Below are positions 55,701-64,000 of a stretch of DNA of 64,000 bases, piece by piece. The DNA is from Ciona intestinalis. Its lineage: Eukaryota > Chordata > Ascidiacea > Phlebobranchia > Cionidae. The first letter of the stretch is position 1; each line of letters starts with the position of its first letter. The DNA lies in assembly GCF_000224145.3 (NCBI RefSeq), contig NW_004190427.2, forward strand, positions 86,895 to 150,894, written 5' to 3'. The notes below the pieces were generated by a model that saw only the letters and a program-made list of their open reading frames with translations, did not search any database and was not told the origin of the DNA. Both the position numbers and the translations under genes were made by a program.

Positions 55701-58700
55701 AGCATACGACTGCCAAAGAGTCGTAATGCAAAATAGTAATACTACTTTCTGCATAATTTACCAATTAAATAACAACAGCATTTGATAGCGCACCATATGT
55801 GGTTGCCACGTGCGGATCACTTTGACTGTGTCAACTCCATTTTGCTTATGCGGTACCGCTGGTTCCAGAAAAAAAGAACTACTATTTTCCATTACGCCTC
55901 TTTGCAGTCGCACGAAACTTGAACAAACAATTTCANNNNNNNNNNNNNNNNNNNNNNNNNNNNNNNNNNNNNNNNNNNNNNNNNNNNNNNNNNNNNNNNN
56001 NNNNNNNNNNNNNNNNNNNNNNNNNNNNNNNNNNNNNNNNNNNNNNNNNNNNNNNNNNNNNNNNNNNNNNNNNNNNNNNNNNNNNNNNNNNNNNNNNNNN
56101 NNNNNNNNNNNNNNNNNNNNNNNNNNNNNNNNNNNNNNNNNNNNNNNNNNNNNNNNNNNNNNNNNNNNNNNNNNNNNNNNNNNNNNNNNNNNNNNNNNNN
56201 NNNNNNNNNNNNNNNNNNNNNNNNNNNNNNNNNNNNNNNNNNNNNNNNNNNNNNNNNNNNNNNNNNNNNNNNNNNNNNNNNNNNNNNNNNNNNNNNNNNN
56301 NNNNNNNNNNNNNNNNNNNNNNNNNNNNNNNNNNNNNNNNNNNNNNNNNNNNNNNNNNNNNNNNNNNNNNNNNNNNNNNNNNNNNNNNNNNNNNNNNNNN
56401 NNNNNNNNNNNNNNNNNNNNNNNNNNNNNNNNNNNCTATTTTCCATTACGACTCTTTGGCATCCGCACGAAACTTGAACAAACAATTTCACGTGTTAAAA
56501 CAAGTGCTCCAGGTGAGGCTCGAACTCACAACCTCCGCATTTCTCCGATACTGTTATATAAGTACGGCGCGCTAACCGATTGCGCCACTGGAGCGCCACA
56601 AAACTTGAAATAATTTAAATACCGAGTTCTTTCCGCAAGTAAAAGATCATTGTGTTAACATATGTTGATGTGGTCTTTTTAGACAAGTGTAACAGATAAT
56701 GTTTCATAAAGTTATCGCATCGGGATTTGAGCTATGCTATCACATCCATGAATGTGAATGTAACTTGCTTTTGCAAATTTGTGCGAGTGTTTTTTATGGC
56801 TGACAATTTTGACCACCCATTAGTGACCGCTGTGTTGGAGTAATTGCCGTTAAGTGTCTTGCCCAAGGAAACGCGCTCACAACGGTAGCAATGACGAGTC
56901 TTGAACCCATAACAAAACAATTTTCGTAGCAACATATAACAACACCTTACCAGTAATATGGTATGTACAATATCCCCATTAATCCAGTCACTCGCATTAT
57001 CCAACGCCAGTCTGAAATGAGATACCCTATAATAGGTACGGTTGCCGCTCCAAAACAGTAACCCCCATATACACATAAAGATATGATGTTGCGATGGTTG
57101 TCCCCCATCGCCTCATTGCCTACAAAGGAAATAAAACCGTTTTGTTTTGATTTTTAAATTTTGTTTTTTGGTTTCAAACAACTGCTTTGCTTATGTTGTA
57201 GCCAACGGAAATTTATTTAAAATACCGAAAGTATATTTTACGTAATCGACTGTTGCCTATACTATGCATATGCGTTTATTTGTAATCAGGTTAATCACTC
57301 TTATTAAGGAATAATATCGTAATATCTTTTTGCTACAATTCAAAATATATTAAAACATACGATGAGTTCTATTCTTCATTGTAACATAGGATACAGTTAT
57401 TTTTAGTTTTGAAAATCGATATTTACTATTTGAAACAAAAGCACAACTTGATTCTCACCTAAGACAAAAGCAGAGGTATATGGCAAATAAACGAAAGCAC
57501 CAGTGACCGCCATAAGTGCTATAAAAGCTGAGATATTCGGAGAAAATCCAACCAAGAAGTAAAGAGTGAATTCTATCAGTTTGCCCCACAGAAAAACCCG
57601 TCGCCTTCCGAACCTATATAAAGGAAAATTATATGTGAATAAAATGTTTGGATTTGGGCATTAGTTCTGAAACTTCTTAACAGTAATGTCAGTTATAATG
57701 TGCATTTCCTTTTTTTAGCGGCTTATCATTAAAATAAGTTTTACGCAAACCATCAGCTATACAATATAGGCTATGGGTTCAAAGCTCGTTGTTGCTACCA
57801 TTGTTGTTGGGCGATTTTTCCTGCGAAATACACTTAAACGCAATTGCTCCAACCCAGTGTTTACTGATGAGTTGTTCAAATTGTCAGCTATACAGAAAAA
57901 AACACGCCCAGCGTTATCGATGATAAACCGAAATAGGCAGCAGGTGTATGAAGTAAAACACCTATTTTATGTGTTTAACCCGTTCACACGAAGATAAAGA
58001 CTGTCTTTAATCCGTTCACACGAAGATAAAGAAAGTTAGATTCAATTCAAGATACAACTACGGACTCAGGTACGATATAGTTACACGCCTATAGTTTACC
58101 TGTCAGCTAATACTCCACCAATTACGCTCCCAAATGCTTCTCCAGCCATAAATAAGGATACAGTTAAAGGTTTCAACCAAGCGTCTTCGCATACAAGTTG
58201 GAACTGATAAAAAATGATGTATATTTAGGTGGAAGAAGATAGGACATCTTTTCATATTATTTTCTCCCTTTAGGTAGTAAACAAATAACATTTAAAGAAA
58301 TATAAAACCTTATCTTCACGACTCCCATGGACCGTTGTTATTAAACACAGTCAGGATATTTGAATATTATGTGTTAAAGGTGTCCTGTTTCTCCCGTCCT
58401 ACTATATAGTGATGTATTTAAATACTTTTGATCATGCTATACATAAATGCGAATGGCCAATCCTATAAGCTTAGATTAAATAATATTGCGCGCTTTTGAA
58501 ATGTTGATTCTTATACAGTATGTACATCACGGGTGAAATCAAACCGTTGGAGGAAACAAATCGGCCGTGGGACAATACATGGGATTTATCATAAAATGCG
58601 AAATTCTACATCTGATATCAGGCAGACATAGGTGCCATTTTAATATCAGAAATCCGCCACAAAGTTATCTATATGTTATAACGACCACCTTTAACTACGT

Positions 58701-59535
58701 GTTATAACGACCACCTTTAACTTTCACACGAGGAAAAATAAGTTTCAAATATGCTCACGTCAGTCACAACGGTTGAAACAGATTCGTCTAGAAATTGCCA
58801 ACCCTTATCGCAGGGAATCTCAGTCTTTGTGACATTTGCATTGAGCCGACTCTCATCCCAGCTAGCATTATTCCTCAAATCGAATCCTGAAGTTTTAAAT
58901 CTGTTACATTTCCTTCGGGCCAAGTTGGTTCCATCGTCGTCTTCAGGAATAAGAAATGACAGCAGCTTATTTTGTAAAACACTCTGTAAAATTAACACGG
59001 GCATAATTTTTAAAAAAGTAAGAGAGAATATGGATTGAAAAATAACTTTAATAAGATATTACAAAAAAGGAAGAAAACCTCTTTTCCCCAATAACCGTTA
59101 ACGAAAAATACGAAAAGTAATCGTATAATGACAAAAATCCTAATGAGTTCGGGTAAAGATCTGCCAGGGAAAGCTTTTTCATTATTTTGTCATCCCATTT
59201 AGCATAGTAAACAAAGAATTATAAAACCGCATCCTCACAAGTCCCATAGACCGTTTTTAATTGTTTAAAACACTATTAGGATATTTTGATACTTTGTGCT
59301 AAAGGTGTTTCATCTTTCCTACCCTACGGTCCGAATAAAGTACTACCTGGTTTATATAGGGAAGTGGTTCGTCCACAACAGGTATCTTGCATCTATGGTC
59401 GGGCGTATACATTGTGAATATCATGGTTAGGGTTCCGAATGCACAGGTCATCGTACTCATAAAGATAACAAGGCATAACCGCTTCTGGTATGCGCCGAAT
59501 TCACCAATTTCCAATAAAACATCTTTGTACGTCAT
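52746..59535 (-). CDS. SLC22-family organic ion transporter
   Basis: Minus-strand exons: 59347-59535, 58759-58983, 58100-58203, 57459-57613, 56951-57119, 55170-55308, 54478-54611, 53994-54208, 53232-53414, 52746-52897 (1665 nt, 554 aa, typical family length). Features in order: cytosolic start YKDVLLEIGEFG and first membrane helix (residues ~20-42); large extracellular loop with several Cys and N-glycosylation motifs (NNAS, NANVT); CDKGWQFLDESVSTVVTDF at its end; the MFS loop motif ADRFGRRRVFLWG; ESPYWLLSSGRTEDA before the central cytosolic loop; and the typical end LPETKGTTLP. The family moves organic cations, carnitine or anions across the plasma membrane by facilitated or exchange transport. 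The substrate class cannot be told from this sequence. Intron 9 contains a gap and a piece of the ShKT gene; intron 5 holds two tRNA genes and a gap. Confidence 0.9.
52976..53025. other. Assembly gap (50 N)
   Basis: Run of N in SLC22 intron 9, ~40 bp from a copied ShKT fragment. Confidence 0.99.
53066..53176 (+). pseudogene. Copied fragment of ShKT gene intron 2 and exon 3
   Basis: About 110 bp match 51240-51350 almost base for base, including the acceptor TTTTTTCAG and the first ~35 bp of exon 3 (NCRNQLGETYC). It then changes abruptly to other sequence at ~53177. It lies antisense within SLC22 intron 9. Confidence 0.85.
53575..53740 (-). repeat. SINE 3' fragments, repeated
   Basis: GAAACGATAGTCGTTATA occurs twice within 35 bp, and CAAACACTTCGTG occurs twice about 70 bp apart. 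In SLC22 intron 8. Confidence 0.55.
54672..54925 (+). repeat. SINE, near full length
   Basis: Decayed head (GGCCCAGTGGTTTGCGCGAC), B-box region GGCTTCAAGGCTCGTCGTTG, to GTGTATGAATCAGAACATCC. In SLC22 intron 6. Confidence 0.7.
54922..55070 (-). repeat. SINE 3' part, tail-to-tail with the previous copy
   Basis: TGAATGAATGTATAACTTAT, CAGGAAAACGACAGTCGTTA and CCAGCTTACGAGTTATACCA read on the plus strand. Confidence 0.7.
55378..55545 (-). mobile_element. MITE copy 25, decayed
   Basis: CAGTACGGAGGGGTAAGATG and CATTTTGTTGTAAACAAAGA remain; the far end is degraded. It lies ~30 bp upstream of a tRNA gene. Confidence 0.65.
55575..55665 (+). tRNA. tRNA-Ile(UAU)-type gene with intron, anticodon altered
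   Basis: The 7-bp acceptor stem GCTCCAG/CTGGAGC pairs perfectly, with A as discriminator. The D arm GGCGCAATCGGTTAGCGC and T arm GTGAGTTCAAGCCTCAC are intact, and the anticodon stem CCGTA/TGCGG pairs. The body is that of the intron-bearing tRNA-Ile(UAU). The anticodon region reads CTTTTTATAACAG, where the other copy at 56505 has CTTATATAACAG, so the triplet after CT is TTT and the intron side is one base longer. T5 follows at ~55671 as terminator. It sits in SLC22 intron 5. It may be a pseudogene or a variant. Confidence 0.8.
55936..56435. other. Assembly gap (500 N)
   Basis: The gap is flanked by a direct repeat (55882-55935 and 56436-56489, CTATTTTCCATTACG to CGAAACTTGAACAAACAA), which suggests unresolved repeat sequence. 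Confidence 0.99.
56505..56594 (-). tRNA. tRNA-Ile(UAU) with intron
   Basis: Minus strand: acceptor stem GCTCCAG/CTGGAGC, discriminator A, D arm GGCGCAATCGGTTAGCGC, anticodon loop CT-TAT-A followed by an intron of ~16 nt, stem CCGTA/TGCGG, T arm GTGAGTTCGAGCCTCAC with the canonical TTCGA. TTTT follows. Reads AUA codons. It is in SLC22 intron 5, inverted relative to the copy at 55575. Confidence 0.9.
56750..56925 (-). repeat. SINE, 3' and body parts
   Basis: GAATGTAACTTGCTTTTGC, then GTTAAGTGTCTTGCCCAAGG, and GAGTCTTGAACCC at the B-box side. It ends ~25 bp from the SLC22 exon at 56951. Confidence 0.7.
57772..58045 (+). repeat. SINE, 5'-truncated
   Basis: ATGGGTTCAAAGCTCGTTGT through CAATTGCTCCAACCCAGTG. 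The 3' end has a short duplication (CGTTCACACGAAGATAAAGA twice). In SLC22 intron 3. Confidence 0.65.
58218..58408 (-). mobile_element. MITE copy 26
   Basis: TTAGGTGGAAGAAGATAGGA and TTTCTCCCGTCCTACTATAT; it begins ~15 bp upstream of the SLC22 exon 3 acceptor. Confidence 0.8.
59140..59332 (-). mobile_element. MITE copy 27, decayed
   Basis: CATAGTAAACAAAGAATTAT, CCCATAGACCGTTTTTAATT and TTTGTGCTAAAGGTGTTTCA. It abuts SLC22 exon 1. Confidence 0.65.
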
Positions 59536-60188
59536 TTTTCAAGCACCGAGGCAAATAGAACTAGTTCCACCAAAATCAAAATCAAAATAATAAAAGGCAC
59601 TAAACAAATACGAAAGTCTGCGATAATCAACTGTAACTTCCCCCCCAAAAAACTTTAACCTCTGCAGTAATTAAACAACAATACGTTCAAACTTCAGCGA
59701 TTCTGCGTGTGTGTCACTAAACGTAACGATACTATACGGACCTATGAACCCTATATATATATATATCTGAATATATACGCTTATGCCACTTGCGCAATTA
59801 GCACTATAACTTATTTCTAAGTCGTAATGTCTTTTATATTTCAATATACCTTCGAATACTAATCTTGTGTTTTTGGTAAAAACTTTCTTATAAAGTGTAG
59901 GTATAAACTGATTACAAGTCTGTCTACATTTCGTAACGGCTATTTAGACCAACTTGCGGAATATTATTGTGTTGTTTGTTTGTGTTATAAATTACGCGAA
60001 TAAACCACAAGAGTGTCGCTCTTGGTTGGAGCGGTTTGATTACTCTTGTAGCTTATTATGCAGCAAAAACAAATAAAGTCTGCTCTAAGTTCGTAATAGA
60101 CACAGGTAAAATCGTAATAACAACAGAATTTCCCGAAGGCCCGCTTCCGAAACACGCAGTATACATGCTGAAGTCTAACACATAATTA

Positions 60189-60372
60189 GCCTGTTCACAT
60201 GGCCAAAAAAAAGAAGGCATACCGCTTTTTTTTCGGAAAAAGCGGCAAATATTTGCTGAGTCACTTTAAAAAAAGACGGCAAATTCGGACCAAGTCGCGA
60301 GGTGGTCCAGACGAGAAAAGTCTCGAAAAAAAGAGGCATTTCACGGCGCGCGCGTCAGTTCACATTTAGCTT
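60189..60372 (+). mobile_element. Short repeat bounded by GTTCACAT motifs, copy 1
   Basis: It runs from GCCTGTTCACATGGCCAAAA to GTCAGTTCACATTTAGC and contains the hairpin CCGCTTTTTTTTCGG/AAAAAGCGG and AAAAAAAGAGGCATTTCA. A shorter relative lies inverted at 61600-61715. Confidence 0.5.
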
Positions 60373-60687
60373 TGAGGTTGCGGGTGCTTGTTTTACTATT
60401 TGCAGTGGGGGTTAAGACAATGTTTAGATATAAACTAGTTTAATATATATGGTTTTCAACCAAATACGAAGTTTCAGCTTCCAACAATAAGTTTTTCTAT
60501 CTTTAGGATGCATTTAGTATAAGAAACAGTACCGAATATAGTTTGTACAGGAATGATGATCCTAATTTGGCAATGAGAAAGGATGTGTGGTGCTACTGAA
60601 CAATTATTAATCAAACTGCTATAATGCAGATGTAGTTGAAATAATGATTTTTTAACTAAAAAATTGTATGTTGAAACATTTACTTTG

Positions 60688-61189
60688 NNNNNNNNNNNNN
60701 NNNNNNNNNNNNNNNNNNNNNNNNNNNNNNNNNNNNNNNNNNNNNNNNNNNNNNNNNNNNNNNNNNNNNNNNNNNNNNNNNNNNNNNNNNNNNNNNNNNN
60801 NNNNNNNNNNNNNNNNNNNNNNNNNNNNNNNNNNNNNNNNNNNNNNNNNNNNNNNNNNNNNNNNNNNNNNNNNNNNNNNNNNNNNNNNNNNNNNNNNNNN
60901 NNNNNNNNNNNNNNNNNNNNNNNNNNNNNNNNNNNNNNNNNNNNNNNNNNNNNNNNNNNNNNNNNNNNNNNNNNNNNNNNNNNNNNNNNNNNNNNNNNNN
61001 NNNNNNNNNNNNNNNNNNNNNNNNNNNNNNNNNNNNNNNNNNNNNNNNNNNNNNNNNNNNNNNNNNNNNNNNNNNNNNNNNNNNNNNNNNNNNNNNNNNN
61101 NNNNNNNNNNNNNNNNNNNNNNNNNNNNNNNNNNNNNNNNNNNNNNNNNNNNNNNNNNNNNNNNNNNNNNNNNNNNNNNNNNNNNNNNN
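60688..61189. other. Assembly gap (~500 N)
   Basis: Run of N. Apparent ORFs that cross it are artefacts. Confidence 0.99.
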
Positions 61190-61599
61190 CAAATGCACTT
61201 TTGTTATTGTTTTCATGGAGTTGTGTTTTGTTATACTTTTCAATAAAACTAAAAACAAAGAACCTGTGCTATATTACAAATTGATTCAGCAGGCACAAGG
61301 AATCTCAATTTATAACATGACTAAGTGGTAAGTTAGAGAAAAAAGTAAAGTGGGACTAGCATCTGTTGTGTATATTAGATATATTTATATGTGTGTTTGT
61401 GTTATATGTATATTAATACATTGTGGACAACACATTTTTTACCAAATAAGTGTTTATGATGGTTTCGACTACTTTTCTTTTTTGGCAGTAGTAATTGTAA
61501 ATTTAAAATCACTCTTAACTATGGGAAAATATTGATTAAATATATTGCGTACATATGGGGAGAATTAAAATATTCAATTTCGACGTTTAAGAAAACGAG

Positions 61600-61715
61600 G
61601 CCAAATGGCCATGTGAACGCACGTCAATTCTGGCCAAAAATTGCCTCTTTTTTTGGCCTGGCCAAGTTTGGAAAAGTCTCTTTTTCGTTTGGCCATGTGA
61701 ACGGGCTAAATGACT
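61600..61715 (-). mobile_element. Short repeat bounded by GTTCACAT motifs, copy 2
   Basis: On the minus strand it reads GCCCGTTCACATGGCCAAAC, then AAAAAAAGAGGCAATTTTTG and GTGCGTTCACATGGCC, matching the layout of copy 1. Confidence 0.5.
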
Positions 61716-61976
61716 CACTGTGTTGATGACTAAGCTGTATAAAGAGGGAATTGAAACAGCAACCGGAAGACTATATAGGCGGAAACTGCTCGATCTATGC
61801 ACAGAAGGCGAGGTTTGCGCGTATCGGCAAAATGAAACGTAAACATTAGCTGATAACGATAAGTATTTGCGATCTGTTGAATTTGAAAAGTAGAATATAA
61901 TAAAGCTCATGCATGATGATGACAATCCAACAGAGCTATTGGGTCACAAGTACAATGACCAAATCCTTGTCTTTAA

Positions 61977-62413
61977 AGGAGAACTAAAGTCAGATTTTAT
62001 ACTTGGTGTGCAGATGGTCCTTACTGAGCTGAATTTACCATTCCATTTTTTCCGTTTAAAACGGTACCGATTTCGAGTTATCGTCCCTTACATTTTAACT
62101 AGTGACGTCACTGGTGCTTCTTGATTGTGCGCGGCCTCTATCTCTTACAATTAAATGGAAAACGACGTGCTAACGATTTTCTTTTGGCGATATCTTGGAA
62201 ACGGCTAAAGATTTTATAAAAGTTCTTTTACAGACGCACTAATACCTATAGTTTATTAATTCATCAAGAAGCACCAGTGACGCCACTATTTAAAATGTAA
62301 GTGAAGATTACTCGAAATCGGCAACGTTTTGAACAGAAAAATTGATATAGTAGATTCAGCTCAGTATAAGGACTATCAGCACACCAAGTATAAAATCTGA
62401 TTTCAGTTCTCCT
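61977..62413. mobile_element. TTAA-flanked fold-back element
   Basis: Inverted arms of about 150 bp (from AGGAGAACTAAAGTCAGATT on the left; its complement ends CAGTTCTCCT on the right) surround a ~140-bp centre. TTAA lies directly outside both ends (61973-61976 and 62414-62417), the target site of piggyBac-type transposons. There is no transposase. A 71-codon ORF inside the left arm is incidental. Confidence 0.85.
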
Positions 62414-62692
62414 TTAAATTTGCGTTTGACAAAAAAAGAAACTGTTTTTCCTACACTTCAAAATAACATTATTTTCCTTATAGGACAATTTATTAAGACA
62501 TCACGAAAGTAAAAGGTTTACAGTTTCCAGACGTTACCAAATGTAATAATACCATTTCTAAGACACATGCTGATTTTATAGGCTTTCTTTTTTCTTGGTT
62601 CAAAAACGAATTTGTTTGCATAACCTTACAGTGTTATAGCCACACTACGCATGCACAAACAAGTACATATTGTAATATAAAGGAACGTATGT

Positions 62693-62868
62693 ATATAGTA
62701 GGGTGGGGGAAAATGGTACACTTTTTGCTCGTAATATTAAAATATCCTGATCGCGTTTTGAACAATTATGAACGGGTTTATAATTCTTTGGAAGTTCTTT
62801 GTTTACTACCAAATGGAAAGAGTAAATGGAATGAAAAGATGTCCCATCTTTCCCCACCCTACTATATA
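62693..62868 (+). mobile_element. MITE copy 28
   Basis: TATAGTAGGGTGGGGGAAAA and CTTTCCCCACCCTACTATAT, shortened in the centre. Confidence 0.85.
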
Positions 62869-64000
62869 GTATATGCGGTTTAACGCATGAAAACTTAAAT
62901 GTGTTGGTCGTATGTTGAAGATACTTTTTTAGACACAGAAAGAGAGAATCATCGCTCAAAATTTTGTTAAAAAGTAAAAACACGCTGTATGGAAAAGGTA
63001 AATTTTTTAATTAATTTTGTTCCTAAGTCAGAGTTTGTTTTGTGTTATAATATCAAATAATGAAGTCCAAACGAATGGCAGATAAAACGTTGGAATAAAA
63101 TTAACGTATTATATACCAAAGAGGCCGAAAAATACTATTTTAAAATTTGCCTGGTAGCAGAAATACGGGAATTTTATACAATATATCATAATTCTACCAA
63201 ATATAATTCTAACTTTTCTAACGAACTACTTTAATATACCTCTTCACAAAATAATACTGGCGACCAACTGTAAGCATTCAAAGCATAAGCTATTATACAC
63301 ATCAGTTATTATATAACATGAACTTTTAGCACGTATAGTATAAACTAGGCTGCAAATCGTGTTCGACTTGTAAAAAAAGCATCGCAGCTCGTATATAGTA
63401 CACATAAAATAGCATATGCATTAAAGTCGGATTTAATAGTATTGTGGGGTAAGATGAGACGCCTTTAACATATAATATCCGAATATCTTAATCGTGTTTT
63501 AAACAATTAACAACGGTCCATGGGAATCGTGAGGGTACGGTTTTATAATCCTCCTTTTGACTATTCTTTGTTTAATACCAAATGGGACCAGAAAATAGAA
63601 TAATAAAAAGAGGTCCATCTTCCCCACCCTACTATATGCTAAGCTATGAGTCCATAGAAAATAAACATTTTGCACTTTGAAAAGTATTTTGTAAAAGTTT
63701 GTATACTGGTGTAGGGCTTACGTCGTGTGATGTGTATTGCTCTTAGTATCAACGATTTTTAAGTACAGGATATACAGAGATGTATTTCAGTATGAAACAC
63801 TCGATTTTGCATCCGGTAAAGTTGTACATCTGCAAAAATGCAGTAAAAATATACGAAAGTTAAATTGAGTCAAAACTACGCTCATACAAGTTGGTTTTAA
63901 ATGAAAATATACACTTAATATTTGCTATTGATGGTATTTTTTTTTAAAAAAATCGTTAAGTATACATAAAAACATTTTATTACTCACAATGAAAATATGC
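62869..64000. other. Terminal intergenic stretch
   Basis: AT-rich; apart from one MITE copy nothing is recognised. Confidence 0.5.
63438..63640 (+). mobile_element. MITE copy 29
   Basis: TAGTATTGTGGGGTAAGATG and CATCTTCCCCACCCTACTAT. Confidence 0.8.

Larger units (their letters stand above)
59536..62692. other. Upstream of SLC22; no gene seen
   Basis: A run of TA dinucleotides at ~59751-59766 could serve as a minus-strand TATA region. Otherwise the stretch holds two inverted copies of a small element, a gap and a fold-back transposon. Short ORFs there fall in repeats. Confidence 0.5.

Noticed and set aside
55810..56613. ORFs of 199-267 codons across the gap
   Set aside because: Nearly all codons are N; the real content is two tRNA genes and a direct repeat.
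60664..61284. ORFs of ~190-206 codons across the last gap
   Set aside because: They consist of N with short AT-rich ends.
61909..62124. 71-codon ORF MHDDDNPTELLG...
   Set aside because: It lies mostly in the left arm of the fold-back element, and the inverted arm does not keep the frame.

Overview
The window looks like chordate nuclear DNA from a solitary ascidian, most likely a Ciona species. Genes are compact and intron-rich, introns are short and AT-rich, and a tRNA-derived SINE and a ~200-bp palindromic MITE recur throughout; both resemble repeats known from Ciona. The species is inferred from repeat style and gene content, not from a search. Four runs of N (6432-6481, 52976-53025, 55936-56435, 60688-61189) mark assembly gaps.

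Layout. (1) 1-2480, plus strand: the 3' end of a secreted multi-domain chitin-binding (peritrophin-A/CBM14) gene. (2) 2481-8640: no gene; a 30/31-bp minisatellite and a ~1.9-kb block present twice around the first gap. (3) 8744-20355, plus: a complete paralogue with a signal peptide, 14 CBM14 domains and 29 coding exons (1105 aa). (4) 23483-26758, minus: a small secreted three-ShKT-domain gene with a frame problem in exon 3. (5) 29370-37362, plus: COG6, subunit of the conserved oligomeric Golgi tethering complex, 14 exons, 656 aa. (6) 39309-47829, plus: a membrane-anchored tubulin tyrosine ligase-like gene (TTLL15-like), 12 exons, 494 aa. (7) 49911-52205, plus: an intact ShKT gene (249 aa) that is the inverted paralogue of (4). 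(8) 52746-59535, minus: an SLC22-family organic ion transporter, 10 exons, 554 aa; its fifth intron carries two tRNA-Ile(UAU)-type genes in inverted orientation on either side of a gap. (9) 59536-64000: no gene seen; repeats, a TTAA-flanked fold-back element and a gap.

All exon models were built by hand from splice sites and reading frame. For COG6, TTLL, SLC22, the 14-domain CBM14 gene and the plus-strand ShKT gene the summed exons are an exact multiple of three. The genes do not form one pathway. The chitin-binding and ShKT genes are secreted, Cys-rich, locally duplicated families, plausibly mucosal or barrier proteins, while COG6, TTLL and SLC22 are housekeeping or cell-biology genes.

The most interesting structure is the CBM14 array. 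Each domain is a symmetric module of one 80-nt and one ~160-nt exon, introns between modules are phase 1 and introns inside them phase 0, and a two-module block of about 1.1 kb has been duplicated together with its introns. Also notable: an inverted ShKT pair, one member of which stays in frame only with a shifted acceptor; a piece of the ShKT gene inside an SLC22 intron; a MITE that supplies the TTLL stop codon; a SINE abutting a splice donor; and several transposons with visible termini and target-site duplications.
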